From: Actinomycetota bacterium
GTDB lineage: Bacteria; Actinomycetota; Thermoleophilia; Gaiellales; Gaiellaceae
DNA length: 49,858 bases
Reading direction: 5' to 3'
Assembly (NCBI GenBank): GCA_005884005.1
Contig: VAWI01000062.1
Location: forward strand, 1-49,858
Positions 8,192 to 15,527 of the stretch are shown one piece after another. Position numbers and translations under genes: made by a program. The notes under the pieces were generated by a model. That model had not been told where the DNA came from. It worked only from the letters and a program-made list of their open reading frames with translations, and ran no database searches. Within the stretch, counting starts at the first letter, position 1. Each line of letters opens with the position of its first letter.

Positions 8192-8197
8192 ATGGTA
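8192..8197 (-). promoter_or_regulatory. -10 element TACCAT, leaderless promoter of the His-rich membrane protein
   Basis: TACCAT ends 9 nt before the TTG start at 8182. It favours the TTG over the internal ATG. Confidence 0.35.
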
Positions 8198-8282
8198 GCC
8201 ACAGCTTCGGCGCGTTCGGCGGTTGGCTTTTTCAGGCGCGATCTTCGATACTCAGGGTTCTCACTCAAGGAGGAGAAAGCAG

Positions 8283-8477
8283 ATGGGATTCCTGGACAAG
8301 CTGCTCGGGCGCGGCAAGAAGACCGCGGGCGGGATGACGGGCGACAGCTCCATGCAGAGCGAAGGCATGCATCAGGAACAACAGGGCATGGCCGAGGATC
8401 GAGCCGCAAGCGCCGAGGACATGGCGCAGGCCGAGCGCGAGCGCGCGGCCGAGCACCAAGCCGAGCGCGAGAGCTAG
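8283..8477 (+). CDS. Small charged protein of unknown function
   Basis: A 64-residue protein starting at ATG 8283 with AAGGAGG about 9 nt upstream. The first 12 residues (MGFLDKLLGRGK) form a short amphipathic, basic helix of the kind that touches membranes. The remainder is Met/Gln/Glu-rich and probably a charged helix or disordered (QAERERAAEHQAERES). A textbook terminator follows 15 nt after the stop, so this is an independent short transcript. Codon use and the ribosome site make it real; no family was recognised. Confidence 0.6.
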   Translation: MGFLDKLLGRGKKTAGGMTGDSSMQSEGMHQEQQGMAEDRAASAEDMAQAERERAAEHQAERES

Positions 8478-8492
8478 AACCCCCGTGGAATG

Positions 8493-8518
8493 GGGCGGCT
8501 CCGGCCGCCCTTTTCTTT
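8493..8518 (+). terminator. Rho-independent terminator
   Basis: GGGCGGC and GCCGCCC pair around a short loop, followed by TTTTCTTT, directly after the 64-aa gene. Confidence 0.85.
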
Positions 8519-8536
8519 GCCGTCCGACGCGTTCCC

Positions 8537-8542
8537 TAGCGT
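8537..8542 (+). promoter_or_regulatory. -10 element TAGCGT, leaderless promoter of rmuC-like gene
   Basis: TAGCGT ends 9 nt before the ATG at 8552; no Shine-Dalgarno sequence intervenes. Confidence 0.4.
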
Positions 8543-8551
8543 TAGTCGGCC

Positions 8552-9589
8552 ATGCTCGCATTCGCAATCATGCTGCTCGTTCTGGCTGGCGGAGCCGCGC
8601 TCGCGATCTGGCTGACCCGCGCGCTGCAGGCATTCAGGGCCGACTCGGACGCGACCCTCGCGTCTCGGAACGCCGAAGTGGGACGCCAGCTCGAGGGCAT
8701 CACGGCGACGATGGATCGGCGGCTCGGCGAGCTCGACACAAAGGTCGACCGGCGCATGGAGCACGCCTCTAAGCAGACGAATGCGATCCACAGGCAGCTC
8801 GGCGATGTCGGCCGGGCGACGACGCTCCTCGCAGAGCACGCGAAGGAGCTCGGCCAGCTGCAGCAGGTCTTGCGGCCGCCGAAGGCGCGTGGCGGCTTCG
8901 GCGAGCTGCTGCTCGGCAACCTGCTGCGCGACCGCCTTCCGCCCGAGGCGTACTCGCTTCAGTACGGGTTCAAGAGCGGCGAGCGGGTTGACGCTGTAAT
9001 CCGAGTCGACCGGCTCGCTCCGATCGACGCCAAGTTCCCGCTCGACAACTTCGAGCGGCTCGTCGACGCACAGGAGACCGCGGAGCGCGAGCTGCACGAG
9101 AAGGCCTTCGCACGCGACGTCAAGGGGCACGTCGACGCGATCTCGTCCAAGTACATCCGGCCCGACGAGGGCACGTACGACTTCGCGTTCATGTACCTGC
9201 CCTCGGAGGCGATCTACTACGAGCTCGTCTGCGGCAAGACCGGGGCGTTGCTCAGCTACGCCCACGAAAAGCGGGTGCTGCCGGTGTCGCCGACGACGCT
9301 GACGGCATACCTGCAGGTCGTCCTGCTCGGTCTCAAGGGCCTCCAGATCGAGCAGCACGCCCACGAGGTCATGGCCTACTGCGCACAGCTCCAGAAGGAC
9401 TTCGGCCGCTTCAAGGAGGACTTCGACCTCGTCGGCAAGCACCTCGGCAACGCCGAGAACAAGTTCGTCGACGCGGAGAAGCGGCTCGACAAATTCGAGA
9501 CGAAGCTCGACCAGGCCGCCGATTCGCGGGATCTCGACGGCTCCGGCGAAGTCGTCGCCGAGCTCCCGCGCGCTGCCGACGCCGCCTAG
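8552..9589 (+). CDS. rmuC: RmuC family DNA recombination protein
   Basis: 345 residues. An N-terminal membrane helix (about residues 2-24) is followed by a coiled coil (about 25-110) and the RmuC domain, with its hallmark RGGFGELLLGNLLRD, the APIDAKFPLDNFERL block and the VSPTTLTAYLQVV block. RmuC proteins belong to the PD-(D/E)XK-like nuclease superfamily and limit DNA inversions at short inverted repeats in E. coli; the biochemical activity is poorly defined. The length is close to the short actinobacterial form. The gene converges on aconitase with only 3 bp between stop codons and no terminator hairpin. Confidence 0.9.
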   Translation: MLAFAIMLLVLAGGAALAIWLTRALQAFRADSDATLASRNAEVGRQLEGITATMDRRLGELDTKVDRRMEHASKQTNAIHRQLGDVGRATTLLAEHAKELGQLQQVLRPPKARGGFGELLLGNLLRDRLPPEAYSLQYGFKSGERVDAVIRVDRLAPIDAKFPLDNFERLVDAQETAERELHEKAFARDVKGHVDAISSKYIRPDEGTYDFAFMYLPSEAIYYELVCGKTGALLSYAHEKRVLPVSPTTLTAYLQVVLLGLKGLQIEQHAHEVMAYCAQLQKDFGRFKEDFDLVGKHLGNAENKFVDAEKRLDKFETKLDQAADSRDLDGSGEVVAELPRAADAA

Positions 9590-9592
9590 CGC

Positions 9593-11539
9593 CTACACGC
9601 CGGCCGGCTGCTGCTCTTTGAGGTAGCGGATCAAGCCGCCAGCCACGACGATCTCGCGCTCACGGGGCAGGAAGTCGTGCGTGACCGTGAAGGCAGGTGC
9701 GCCTTCGATCTCAACCTGGAGCTCGTCTTCACCCTCCGCGATCGCGTGCAGGTCGTGGATCTCCCACTTCTGTCCGAGCTCCGCGCGGTCGTAGTCCGCA
9801 CCGTCGTTGAAGAGCAGCGGCACGATCCCCTGCGCAATCAGGTTCCGCCGGTGGATGCGCGCGAAGCTCTTCGCGATCACCGCGCGTACGCCGAGCTGGG
9901 CGGGGGCGAGGGCCGCGTGCTCGCGGCTCGAGCCCTGCCCGTAGTTGTCCCCGGCGACGATGAAGCCTCCGCCCCACTCGTGCGCCCGCTTCGCGAAATC
10001 CTTGTCCCGGTGCTGGAACGTGAACTCGGCGATCGCCGGCACGTTCGATCGGTAGGCCATCACGGTCGCGCCGTCGGGTGAGAGGTCGCCGGTCGAGATG
10101 TCGTCGGGCGCCACGATCAAGACGCGGCCGGCGAGCACGTCCGGCAGCGGTTTCTGCTCCGGCGGCGGTTTGATGTTGGGGCCGCGTGGGATCTCGATCG
10201 ACCCCGCCTCCCCTTCGGGCGCCGGTTCGAGAATGTGCTTCTGGACGACCTCGGGGCGAGCCGGCGGCCGCTCCGGCAGCTCGGGCGGGTCGAGCTCGCG
10301 GGGGTCCGAGATGACGCCTTTCAGCATCGACACCGCGGCGACAGCAGGCGAGCAGAGGTAGACCTGGTCGTCGGCCGTCCCGCTCCGGCCGGGGAAGTTC
10401 CGGTTGAACGTCCGCAGGGAGTTCGCGCCCGACGGCGGCGCCTGCCCCATGCCCACGCAGGGTCCGCAGGCCGGCTCGAGCATCCGCACCCCGGCCATCA
10501 GCAGATCGACGTACGTCCCCGAGCGCGTGATCTGGTCGAGGATCTGGCGCGATCCCGGCGTCGCCGTCGCCGAGACGAGCCCCTCCGAGAGCCGCTGCCC
10601 GCGCATGACCGCGCCGCACAGCGCGAGGTCGTGGTACGAGGAGTTGACCGAGGAGCCGATGCAGACCTGCTGAATCGCCGTGCCGACGAGCTCGTCGACC
10701 GGGACGACGTTGCCCGGGCTGGACGGCTTCGCCAGCAGCGGAACGAGCTCGGCAAGGTCGATGTGCTCCTCTTCGTCGAAGTCCCCGGTGTCCCCGGTTG
10801 GCAGCTCGACGAAGTCTTCGAGGCGCTCCTGCTCCTCCAGCCAGCTGCGCGTCTCGTCGTCTGCGGGGAAGACCGCACCGGTCGCGCCGAGCTCGGCGAT
10901 CATGTTCGCGATCGTCCCTCGCTCGGTGTAGCTGAGCGTGTGCACGCCGGGACCGGTGAACTCGAAGATGCAGCCGCGGCCACCCCGCACCCCGCGACGG
11001 CGGAGCAGCTCCAGGATCACGTCCTTCGCCTGGATCCACGGACGCGCGAGCTCGTTCTCGAGGAAGACGCCGACGATCTTCGGGCAGGGCAGCTCGAATG
11101 GATGTCCGGCCATGCAGACCGCCACGTCGAGCCCGCCCGCCCCGATCGCGATCATCGCGCACGAGCCCGATTGAGTCGTATGGGAATCGGCGCCGACGAG
11201 CGTCTGCCCCGGCTTCGCGAACCGCTCGCAGTGAACGTAGTGGCAGATCCCGTTCCCCGGCCGTGAGAACCACGCGCCGTACTTGGCTGCCATCGCCTGC
11301 AGAAAGCGGTGGTCATCCGGATTCTTGAAGTCGATCTGGAGGATGTTGTGGTCGACGTAGACCACGGCCGTCTCGACGCGCACGCGATCCTCGCCGAAGA
11401 GCTCGAACTGCATCATCGCCATGGTCCCGGTCGCGTCCTGGGCCAGCGCCTGGTCGACGCGGAGCGCGATCTCTTGGCCGGGAACGAGCTCTCCGCGCTC
11501 GAGGTGCTCTTCGAGGATCGTGCGAGCAAGCGACGCCAT
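9593..11539 (-). CDS. Aconitate hydratase (short, Aquifex-type)
   Basis: Interconverts citrate and isocitrate in the TCA cycle using a [4Fe-4S] cluster. 648 residues, shorter than AcnA (about 890). Visible hallmarks are GADSHTT, a cluster Cys in VCIGSSVNSS, the Cys pair in EPACGPCVGMG, the C-terminal swivelling domain after a Pro-rich linker at about residue 430, and GDNYGQGSSREHAALAP, which binds substrate. The ATG at 11539 is preferred over the TTG three codons earlier: TAAGCT lies 8 nt before this ATG, and no ribosome site is needed. A 7-bp inverted repeat overlaps that -10 box. The related isocitrate-dehydrogenase gene is 15 kb away. The leuC/homoaconitase branch is less likely, given the fused swivel domain. 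Confidence 0.88.
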   Translation of the reverse strand: MASLARTILEEHLERGELVPGQEIALRVDQALAQDATGTMAMMQFELFGEDRVRVETAVVYVDHNILQIDFKNPDDHRFLQAMAAKYGAWFSRPGNGICHYVHCERFAKPGQTLVGADSHTTQSGSCAMIAIGAGGLDVAVCMAGHPFELPCPKIVGVFLENELARPWIQAKDVILELLRRRGVRGGRGCIFEFTGPGVHTLSYTERGTIANMIAELGATGAVFPADDETRSWLEEQERLEDFVELPTGDTGDFDEEEHIDLAELVPLLAKPSSPGNVVPVDELVGTAIQQVCIGSSVNSSYHDLALCGAVMRGQRLSEGLVSATATPGSRQILDQITRSGTYVDLLMAGVRMLEPACGPCVGMGQAPPSGANSLRTFNRNFPGRSGTADDQVYLCSPAVAAVSMLKGVISDPRELDPPELPERPPARPEVVQKHILEPAPEGEAGSIEIPRGPNIKPPPEQKPLPDVLAGRVLIVAPDDISTGDLSPDGATVMAYRSNVPAIAEFTFQHRDKDFAKRAHEWGGGFIVAGDNYGQGSSREHAALAPAQLGVRAVIAKSFARIHRRNLIAQGIVPLLFNDGADYDRAELGQKWEIHDLHAIAEGEDELQVEIEGAPAFTVTHDFLPREREIVVAGGLIRYLKEQQPAGV

Positions 11540-11540
11540 C

Positions 11541-11565
11541 GGCCTCAAGCTTAGTTACTGAGGCC
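11541..11565. promoter_or_regulatory. Inverted repeat over the aconitase -10 box (candidate operator)
   Basis: GGCCTCA and TGAGGCC form a perfect 7-bp inverted repeat spaced by 11 nt. The spacer holds the -10 element TAAGCT (minus strand, 11548-11553), placed 8 nt from the ATG. A protein bound here would block the promoter. Confidence 0.35.
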
Positions 11566-11583
11566 GAGCCGGTCTGGGCGAGA

Positions 11584-11719
11584 CGTGTCCCGGTGCCAGA
11601 CCCGCGGACGGGTCCAAAGAGGTCGCCCTTCTGCTTGTTGAAGCGGCCGCTCGCCTCCGGCCGCGACCGACGACATGTCCGCGTCGGGCGTGCCCCGGTG
11701 CCAGGCATGGGGACATGCC
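11584..11719. repeat. Pair of REP-like units
   Basis: Two 31-nt units, 11584-11614 and 11689-11719, lie 105 nt apart. Each contains CCCGGTGCCA followed by a 5- or 6-bp hairpin. The hairpin arms differ (GACCCG/CGGGTC and GGCAT/ATGCC) while the left half is conserved, so structure is kept rather than sequence. They fill the gap between aconitase and the baeRF gene; no gene lies there. Confidence 0.45.
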
Positions 11720-11727
11720 TCGAAGGG

Positions 11728-12867
11728 TCAGTACCGCAGCAGAGCGCCGATCCCCTCAACCGGATCGAGGTCCTGGTAGTGCCGCAGCGCGAGCACGCTC
11801 CCGCCGTGCGCGAGCGTCTGGTGGACGGCGAGGTTGAGACCGTCGTCGCGCTCCTCCATCTGCGTTCCGTCGAGCGGACAGGGCCCCCCTTCGGCGCTCA
11901 CCCGCCCGCAACGCGGGCACTGCCACGCGGGGTGCTCCGCCCCTTCGTGGAACAGCAGCAGCTCGACTCGCCCGTCGGAGGCCGCCTCGAGGGTCGCGTG
12001 CCAGCCCGCGGTCGCCCGGCTGCCGCGGCCCGACTCCTCGCGCCAGCGCTCGGCCGCCTCTTTCTCCTGCTTCGCGTGCCACTCCTCGAGGATCGGCCGG
12101 GCAGCCTGGAGCAGCTCCGCCGGCGCCGCGTGCGCCTCGGCCTGCGTCCAGCCGACGATCGCGTTCTTGACCTCGTGAGAGAACACTTCTTCGAGCTCTG
12201 CGCGCGTCTCCTCCGTCGTCACGATCACGACTCTCGGGCTTTGCAGACGGCGGACGCGTCGATCGAGCTGTTCCGCGACTTCCTTCAGATGCTCGTGGAC
12301 GAGCGTCTCGATGTGTCGCTGGTAGCGCGCCTGCGACCAGCCACCCTGGTCATGCCGTCCGGGCGTCTCGTCGAACTGGTCGACGAGCTCCTCGAGCTTT
12401 CCGGCGCGCAAGATGTAGACGGTTCCACGCTCCCGGCCGACCACGGCGATCAACGCTCCCTCACCACGGCCGACGAGCGGGACGAGCGGGGAAAGGTAGA
12501 ACTGCCGACCCACAGCGATCTTGTCGGCGACCGGATCGCCGAGGGGCAGCGTTCGCCACGCGTTGTCGAGTCCCGCGCAGAAGACCGCCACGCCGCGGGA
12601 ACCGTCGCGGTCGAAATCGCGCTGGAAGAACTCTCGGATCCGAGCGAGGTCACGTCGGAGCGCTTCCCGCTGCTCGTGCGTCAGCTCATGGGCGGCCTCC
12701 GCCCGAACCTCCCCCTCGTGCATCAAGGAGTTGACCCGGCTGGCCGCGTCACCGGCGGTCGGCGCGACGCTCGGATCGAGATCGACATAGACGCTGATCG
12801 CGCACCCCTTCTCGGCGCGGAAGCTCGCCAGCTCGCGGAGCCCGTCCCAACTCACCGTTGCGGCCAC
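11728..12867 (-). CDS. baeRF family protein (bacterial eRF1/Vms1-like release factor domain)
   Basis: 379 residues. An N-terminal alpha/beta domain (ISVYVDLDP, residues 24-32) is followed by a beta region containing GGWSQARYQRH at about 175-185, the loop that replaces the GGQ of archaeo-eukaryotic release factors in the bacterial baeRF families. An eL30-like central domain (PRVVIVTTEETRAELEEVF) comes next, and then a C-terminal zinc-ribbon-like end (CPRCG at 317-321, CPLDG at 330-334, three Cys plus Asp). Family knowledge: relatives such as Vms1 and acVLRF1 hydrolyse peptidyl-tRNA on stalled large subunits. Assignment to ribosome rescue is inference. The GTG start has AAGGAGG 5 nt upstream, and TACAAT at 12894-12899 is a plausible -10 for a leadered transcript. 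Confidence 0.78.
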   Translation of the reverse strand: MAATVSWDGLRELASFRAEKGCAISVYVDLDPSVAPTAGDAASRVNSLMHEGEVRAEAAHELTHEQREALRRDLARIREFFQRDFDRDGSRGVAVFCAGLDNAWRTLPLGDPVADKIAVGRQFYLSPLVPLVGRGEGALIAVVGRERGTVYILRAGKLEELVDQFDETPGRHDQGGWSQARYQRHIETLVHEHLKEVAEQLDRRVRRLQSPRVVIVTTEETRAELEEVFSHEVKNAIVGWTQAEAHAAPAELLQAARPILEEWHAKQEKEAAERWREESGRGSRATAGWHATLEAASDGRVELLLFHEGAEHPAWQCPRCGRVSAEGGPCPLDGTQMEERDDGLNLAVHQTLAHGGSVLALRHYQDLDPVEGIGALLRY

Positions 12868-13169
12868 CTGCGCCTCCTTGCCGGAAAGCCGCGATTGTAG
12901 TCCTGTGCTGACGGCCTATTTCGCGCAGCTGAGAAGGAGCGCAGGAGGGATCGAGAATGCGAGGGTCGTCGTCCGGGCGCATTTGGCGTTCATGCTCGCC
13001 CGTCGCCCGGCTAGTGCCCCCGCCCGCGACAGGCGTCGCAGTTCCCGCAAAACGCGACAGCGGCGCACTGCGCCGACGGATTCCGGCCGAAGGAGAAGGC
13101 AAGATTCAAGTTCTGGGCGTCACTTCCCGAAGACCAGAGAAAGACCTACCTCTACTTGGGGGGCCGCGT
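12868..13169. other. Intergenic region between divergent baeRF and secreted-protein genes
   Basis: About 300 bases with no supported gene. It holds the baeRF ribosome site (next to 12867) and its candidate -10 TACAAT (minus, 12894-12899). The plus strand carries GGGGGG close to the downstream start. Open frames that extend the secreted protein upstream have no signal-peptide logic. Confidence 0.5.
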
Positions 13170-13829
13170 ATGAATCGATTCTGGAAATCCGGACGCGCAC
13201 GCTTCGCCGCCGCTGGAGCAGTTGCTCTCGCGGTTGCGGCGCTCGCGTCCATGGGTGGGGTCGGCTATGCCGCAAGGCTCGTCGGGGTTTCACACATCTC
13301 CCCCACAGCCGCCCAGTACCCACCGTCCAAGGTGACGATCTGTCACCACACTCACTCCCAGAAGAACCCGTTCGTGACGATCACCGTCTCGGAGCGAGCG
13401 TTGCCGGCACACCTCGGCCATGGCGACACAGTCGAGCCCTGTCCGCAACAGAGCCTCACTCCGGAGCAGGGCGAGAAGCCCGCCCAGCTGCATGGGAAGG
13501 CTCAGCACCACTCCAACGGGCAGCTGAAGGGCAAGAAGAAGGGCCACGCTGGTGGTCAAGAGGGCTCGACCCAGGGAAGCCCGCTCGAAGGCAACGCAGG
13601 TCAGGGCCACGGCCACGGCCAGGGCCAGGGCCAGGGCCAGAGCAAGGCCAACGGCCACAGCCACGGTAAGGGCAAAGGCCCTGGCAATGATCAGGGCGAC
13701 GGCCACCGCCAGCCCACACGCCAAGGCAATCAGGCCCACGGGCACTCCAACGGCCAGGGCCAAGGCGAGAGCCACGGGCATGGCAATCCCGGCGGGGGAA
13801 ACATCAACGCACACGGACACAGGAAGTAG
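13170..13829 (+). CDS. Secreted protein with Gly/His/Gln low-complexity tail
   Basis: 219 residues from ATG 13170; the longer frame upstream would bury the signal peptide. A signal peptide (about 1-36, cleavage near GYAA) precedes a short domain with KVTICHHTHSQKNPFVTITVSE, AHLGHGD and EPC. That is a common secreted actinobacterial motif of unknown role, with conserved Cys-His-His and HLGHGD. From about residue 105 the protein becomes repetitive (GHGHGQGQGQGQ and variants), a tract of His, Gly, Gln, Asn and Lys encoded by imperfect GGCCA-rich hexanucleotide repeats. The His density suggests metal binding or matrix-like behaviour, which is inference. Confidence 0.72.
   Translation: MNRFWKSGRARFAAAGAVALAVAALASMGGVGYAARLVGVSHISPTAAQYPPSKVTICHHTHSQKNPFVTITVSERALPAHLGHGDTVEPCPQQSLTPEQGEKPAQLHGKAQHHSNGQLKGKKKGHAGGQEGSTQGSPLEGNAGQGHGHGQGQGQGQSKANGHSHGKGKGPGNDQGDGHRQPTRQGNQAHGHSNGQGQGESHGHGNPGGGNINAHGHRK
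13600..13700 (+). repeat. Hexanucleotide-type repeats (GGCCAC/GGCCAG) coding low complexity
   Basis: Tandem GGCCAC and GGCCAG units within the secreted-protein gene encode GH/GQ dipeptides. Such arrays are prone to slippage, so length variation between strains is expected. Confidence 0.6.
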
Positions 13830-13831
13830 AA

Positions 13832-13884
13832 GCCGCCATCAGGGCGGCATCGACGAGAGAGCCCCCTGCCCTGGGGCTCTCTCG
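13832..13884 (+). terminator. Two hairpins after the secreted-protein gene
   Basis: GCCGCC/GGCGGC at 13832-13848 is followed by a perfect 12-bp stem at 13854-13884 (CGAGAGAGCCCC and its complement, 7-nt loop). There is no T run, so termination would be of the hairpin-only type common in high-G+C actinobacteria. Confidence 0.6.
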
Positions 13885-13941
13885 CTAAGCTCGGGCGCCC
13901 CTACCTGACGCCACCTAGGCAAAGCGGCGATTCCGATTCGC

Positions 13942-14460
13942 GTGCGCGTCTTCACCATCGGCCACGGCACCCGTTCCGCCGAAGAGCTCGTCGCGTGTCT
14001 GCAGGAGGCGAGCGCCGAAACCCTGATCGATGTCCGCCGCTTCCCGGGCTCACGGCGGAATCCACAGTTCAACCAGGCGCCACTCAGGGACACGCTGGCG
14101 GCGGCCGGAATTGCGTATCGCCATGCCGAGGAGCTCGGCGGGCGGCGCTCGAACGAGCCCGGCGAGGAGCGCTTCTCGTGCATCCGCGTAGCTGCGTTTC
14201 GGAGCTATGCGGCCCGGATGGCGGCCGAGTCCTGGCAGCGAGCGCTCGAGGCCGCCCTCGGAGAACCCGGGCCGTGCTTCATGTGCGCGGAGACGCCTTG
14301 GTGGCGCTGTCACCGTCGACTGATCGCAGAACTCCTCGACGCAAGGGGGCACGAGATCGTCCATCTGCTGAGGCCGGGCGAGTCTCAACCGCACCGGCCT
14401 TACGACGAGAGCTCGGTGCGCGGAGGCAAGCTATACCTCTGTGGAGAGCTGGTTGCCTAG
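13942..14460 (+). CDS. DUF488 family protein
   Basis: 172 residues, the usual length. The family signature is complete: TIGHGTRSAEEL, LIDVRRFPGSRRNPQFN, AYRHAEELGGRR, FRSYAARM and the C-terminal MCAETPWWRCHRRLIAELL, with Cys and His that may form a metal or redox site. The biochemical role of DUF488 is not established. It begins with GTG and leads a plus-strand cluster with thioredoxin reductase. An inverted repeat ACGTTC/GAACGT (14461-14478) directly follows its stop, in the trxB upstream region. Confidence 0.85.
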   Translation: MRVFTIGHGTRSAEELVACLQEASAETLIDVRRFPGSRRNPQFNQAPLRDTLAAAGIAYRHAEELGGRRSNEPGEERFSCIRVAAFRSYAARMAAESWQRALEAALGEPGPCFMCAETPWWRCHRRLIAELLDARGHEIVHLLRPGESQPHRPYDESSVRGGKLYLCGELVA

Positions 14461-14478
14461 ACGTTCTGCCGGGAACGT
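14461..14478. promoter_or_regulatory. Inverted repeat upstream of trxB
   Basis: ACGTTC and GAACGT are spaced by 6 nt, in the 83-bp gap between DUF488 and thioredoxin reductase. GGGCC/GGCCC forms a further small hairpin near 14509-14525. It may be an operator for the reductase; nothing more can be said. Confidence 0.25.
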
Positions 14479-14543
14479 TCAGTCGGTCCGATCCGTTGAA
14501 TAGTGTGAGGGCCGTTATCAGGCCCAGTTGATTTGGAGGATAT

Positions 14544-15518
14544 GTGAACGACAATCGAATTCGCGAGCTGATCATCATCGGCGGGGGCCCCGCCGGTTAC
14601 ACAGCCGCGCTCTATAGCGCCCGCGCGAACCTGGAACCTCTCGTCATCGAGGGCTTTCAGTGGGGCGGCCAGCTGATGATCACGAGCGACGTCGAGAACT
14701 ATCCCGGCTTCGCCGAGGGAATCATGGGCCCGCAGCTTATGGGCGAGTTCCGGCGCCAGGCCGAGCGGTTCGGAGCCGAGTTTCTCGCCGACGATGTCAC
14801 TCGGGTCGACTTCTCGGAGCGGCCATTCCGCGTCTGGGTCGGCGATGACGAATACCTCGCCGAGTCGGTGATCGTGGCAACGGGCGCAACCGCGCGCCAG
14901 CTCAACCTCGAGTCCGAGCGCGCCCTTCACGGCCGCGGTGTCACCTACTGCGCCGTGTGCGATGCCGCGTTCTACCGCGACAAGGAAGTCGTGGTCGTCG
15001 GCGGCGGCGACTCTGCGATGGAGGAGGCGATCTTCCTGACGAAGTTCGCGTCGAAGGTCACGGTTCTGCATCGCCGAGACGAGTTTCGCGCCTCGCCGAT
15101 CATGGTCGACCGCGCTCACTCCAACGAGAAGATTGAATTCGTGACGCCGGTTGTGGTCGAAGAGGCACTCGGTGCCGAGGACGGCAAGCTCACCGGTGTC
15201 CGAATCCGCAATCTCGAGACGGACGAGGTCAGCGAGATCGCTGCAGACGGGCTCTTCGTCGCGATCGGCCACGATCCCACGACGAAGCTGTTCGTCGACC
15301 AGCTCGACCACGACGAGGCGGGCTACCTCGTCACGCAGCCGGGCTCGACGGCGACCAACGTCGAGGGTGTCTTTGCGGCCGGCGACGTCGTCGATCACGT
15401 CTATCGCCAGGCCGTGACCGCGGCCGGCATGGGCTCGATGGCTGCGCTCGACGCCGAGCGCTGGCTCGCCGCTCGTGAGGGGCACGCGGCGACGGCGCTC
15501 ACGGCTCCTCGCTCCTAG
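14544..15518 (+). CDS. trxB: Thioredoxin-disulfide reductase
   Basis: Cytoplasmic FAD enzyme that uses NADPH to reduce thioredoxin. 324 residues, typical. The FAD site IIGGGPAGYTAALYSARA covers residues 11-28, the redox pair is Cys136-Cys139 in YCAVCDAAF (CAVC in place of the usual CATC), the NADPH site VVVVGGGDSAMEEA sits at about 148-161, and the C-terminal GVFAAGDV binds FAD. The GTG start is fixed by TTGGAGGAT just upstream, one of the few clear Shine-Dalgarno sites among the housekeeping genes here. The CorA-like gene follows after 9 bp. Confidence 0.95.
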   Translation: MNDNRIRELIIIGGGPAGYTAALYSARANLEPLVIEGFQWGGQLMITSDVENYPGFAEGIMGPQLMGEFRRQAERFGAEFLADDVTRVDFSERPFRVWVGDDEYLAESVIVATGATARQLNLESERALHGRGVTYCAVCDAAFYRDKEVVVVGGGDSAMEEAIFLTKFASKVTVLHRRDEFRASPIMVDRAHSNEKIEFVTPVVVEEALGAEDGKLTGVRIRNLETDEVSEIAADGLFVAIGHDPTTKLFVDQLDHDEAGYLVTQPGSTATNVEGVFAAGDVVDHVYRQAVTAAGMGSMAALDAERWLAAREGHAATALTAPRS

Positions 15519-15527
15519 TCCAGCCGG

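Noticed and set aside
9590..9592. Terminator between rmuC and aconitase
   Set aside because: Only 3 bp separate the stops and no stem-loop was found.
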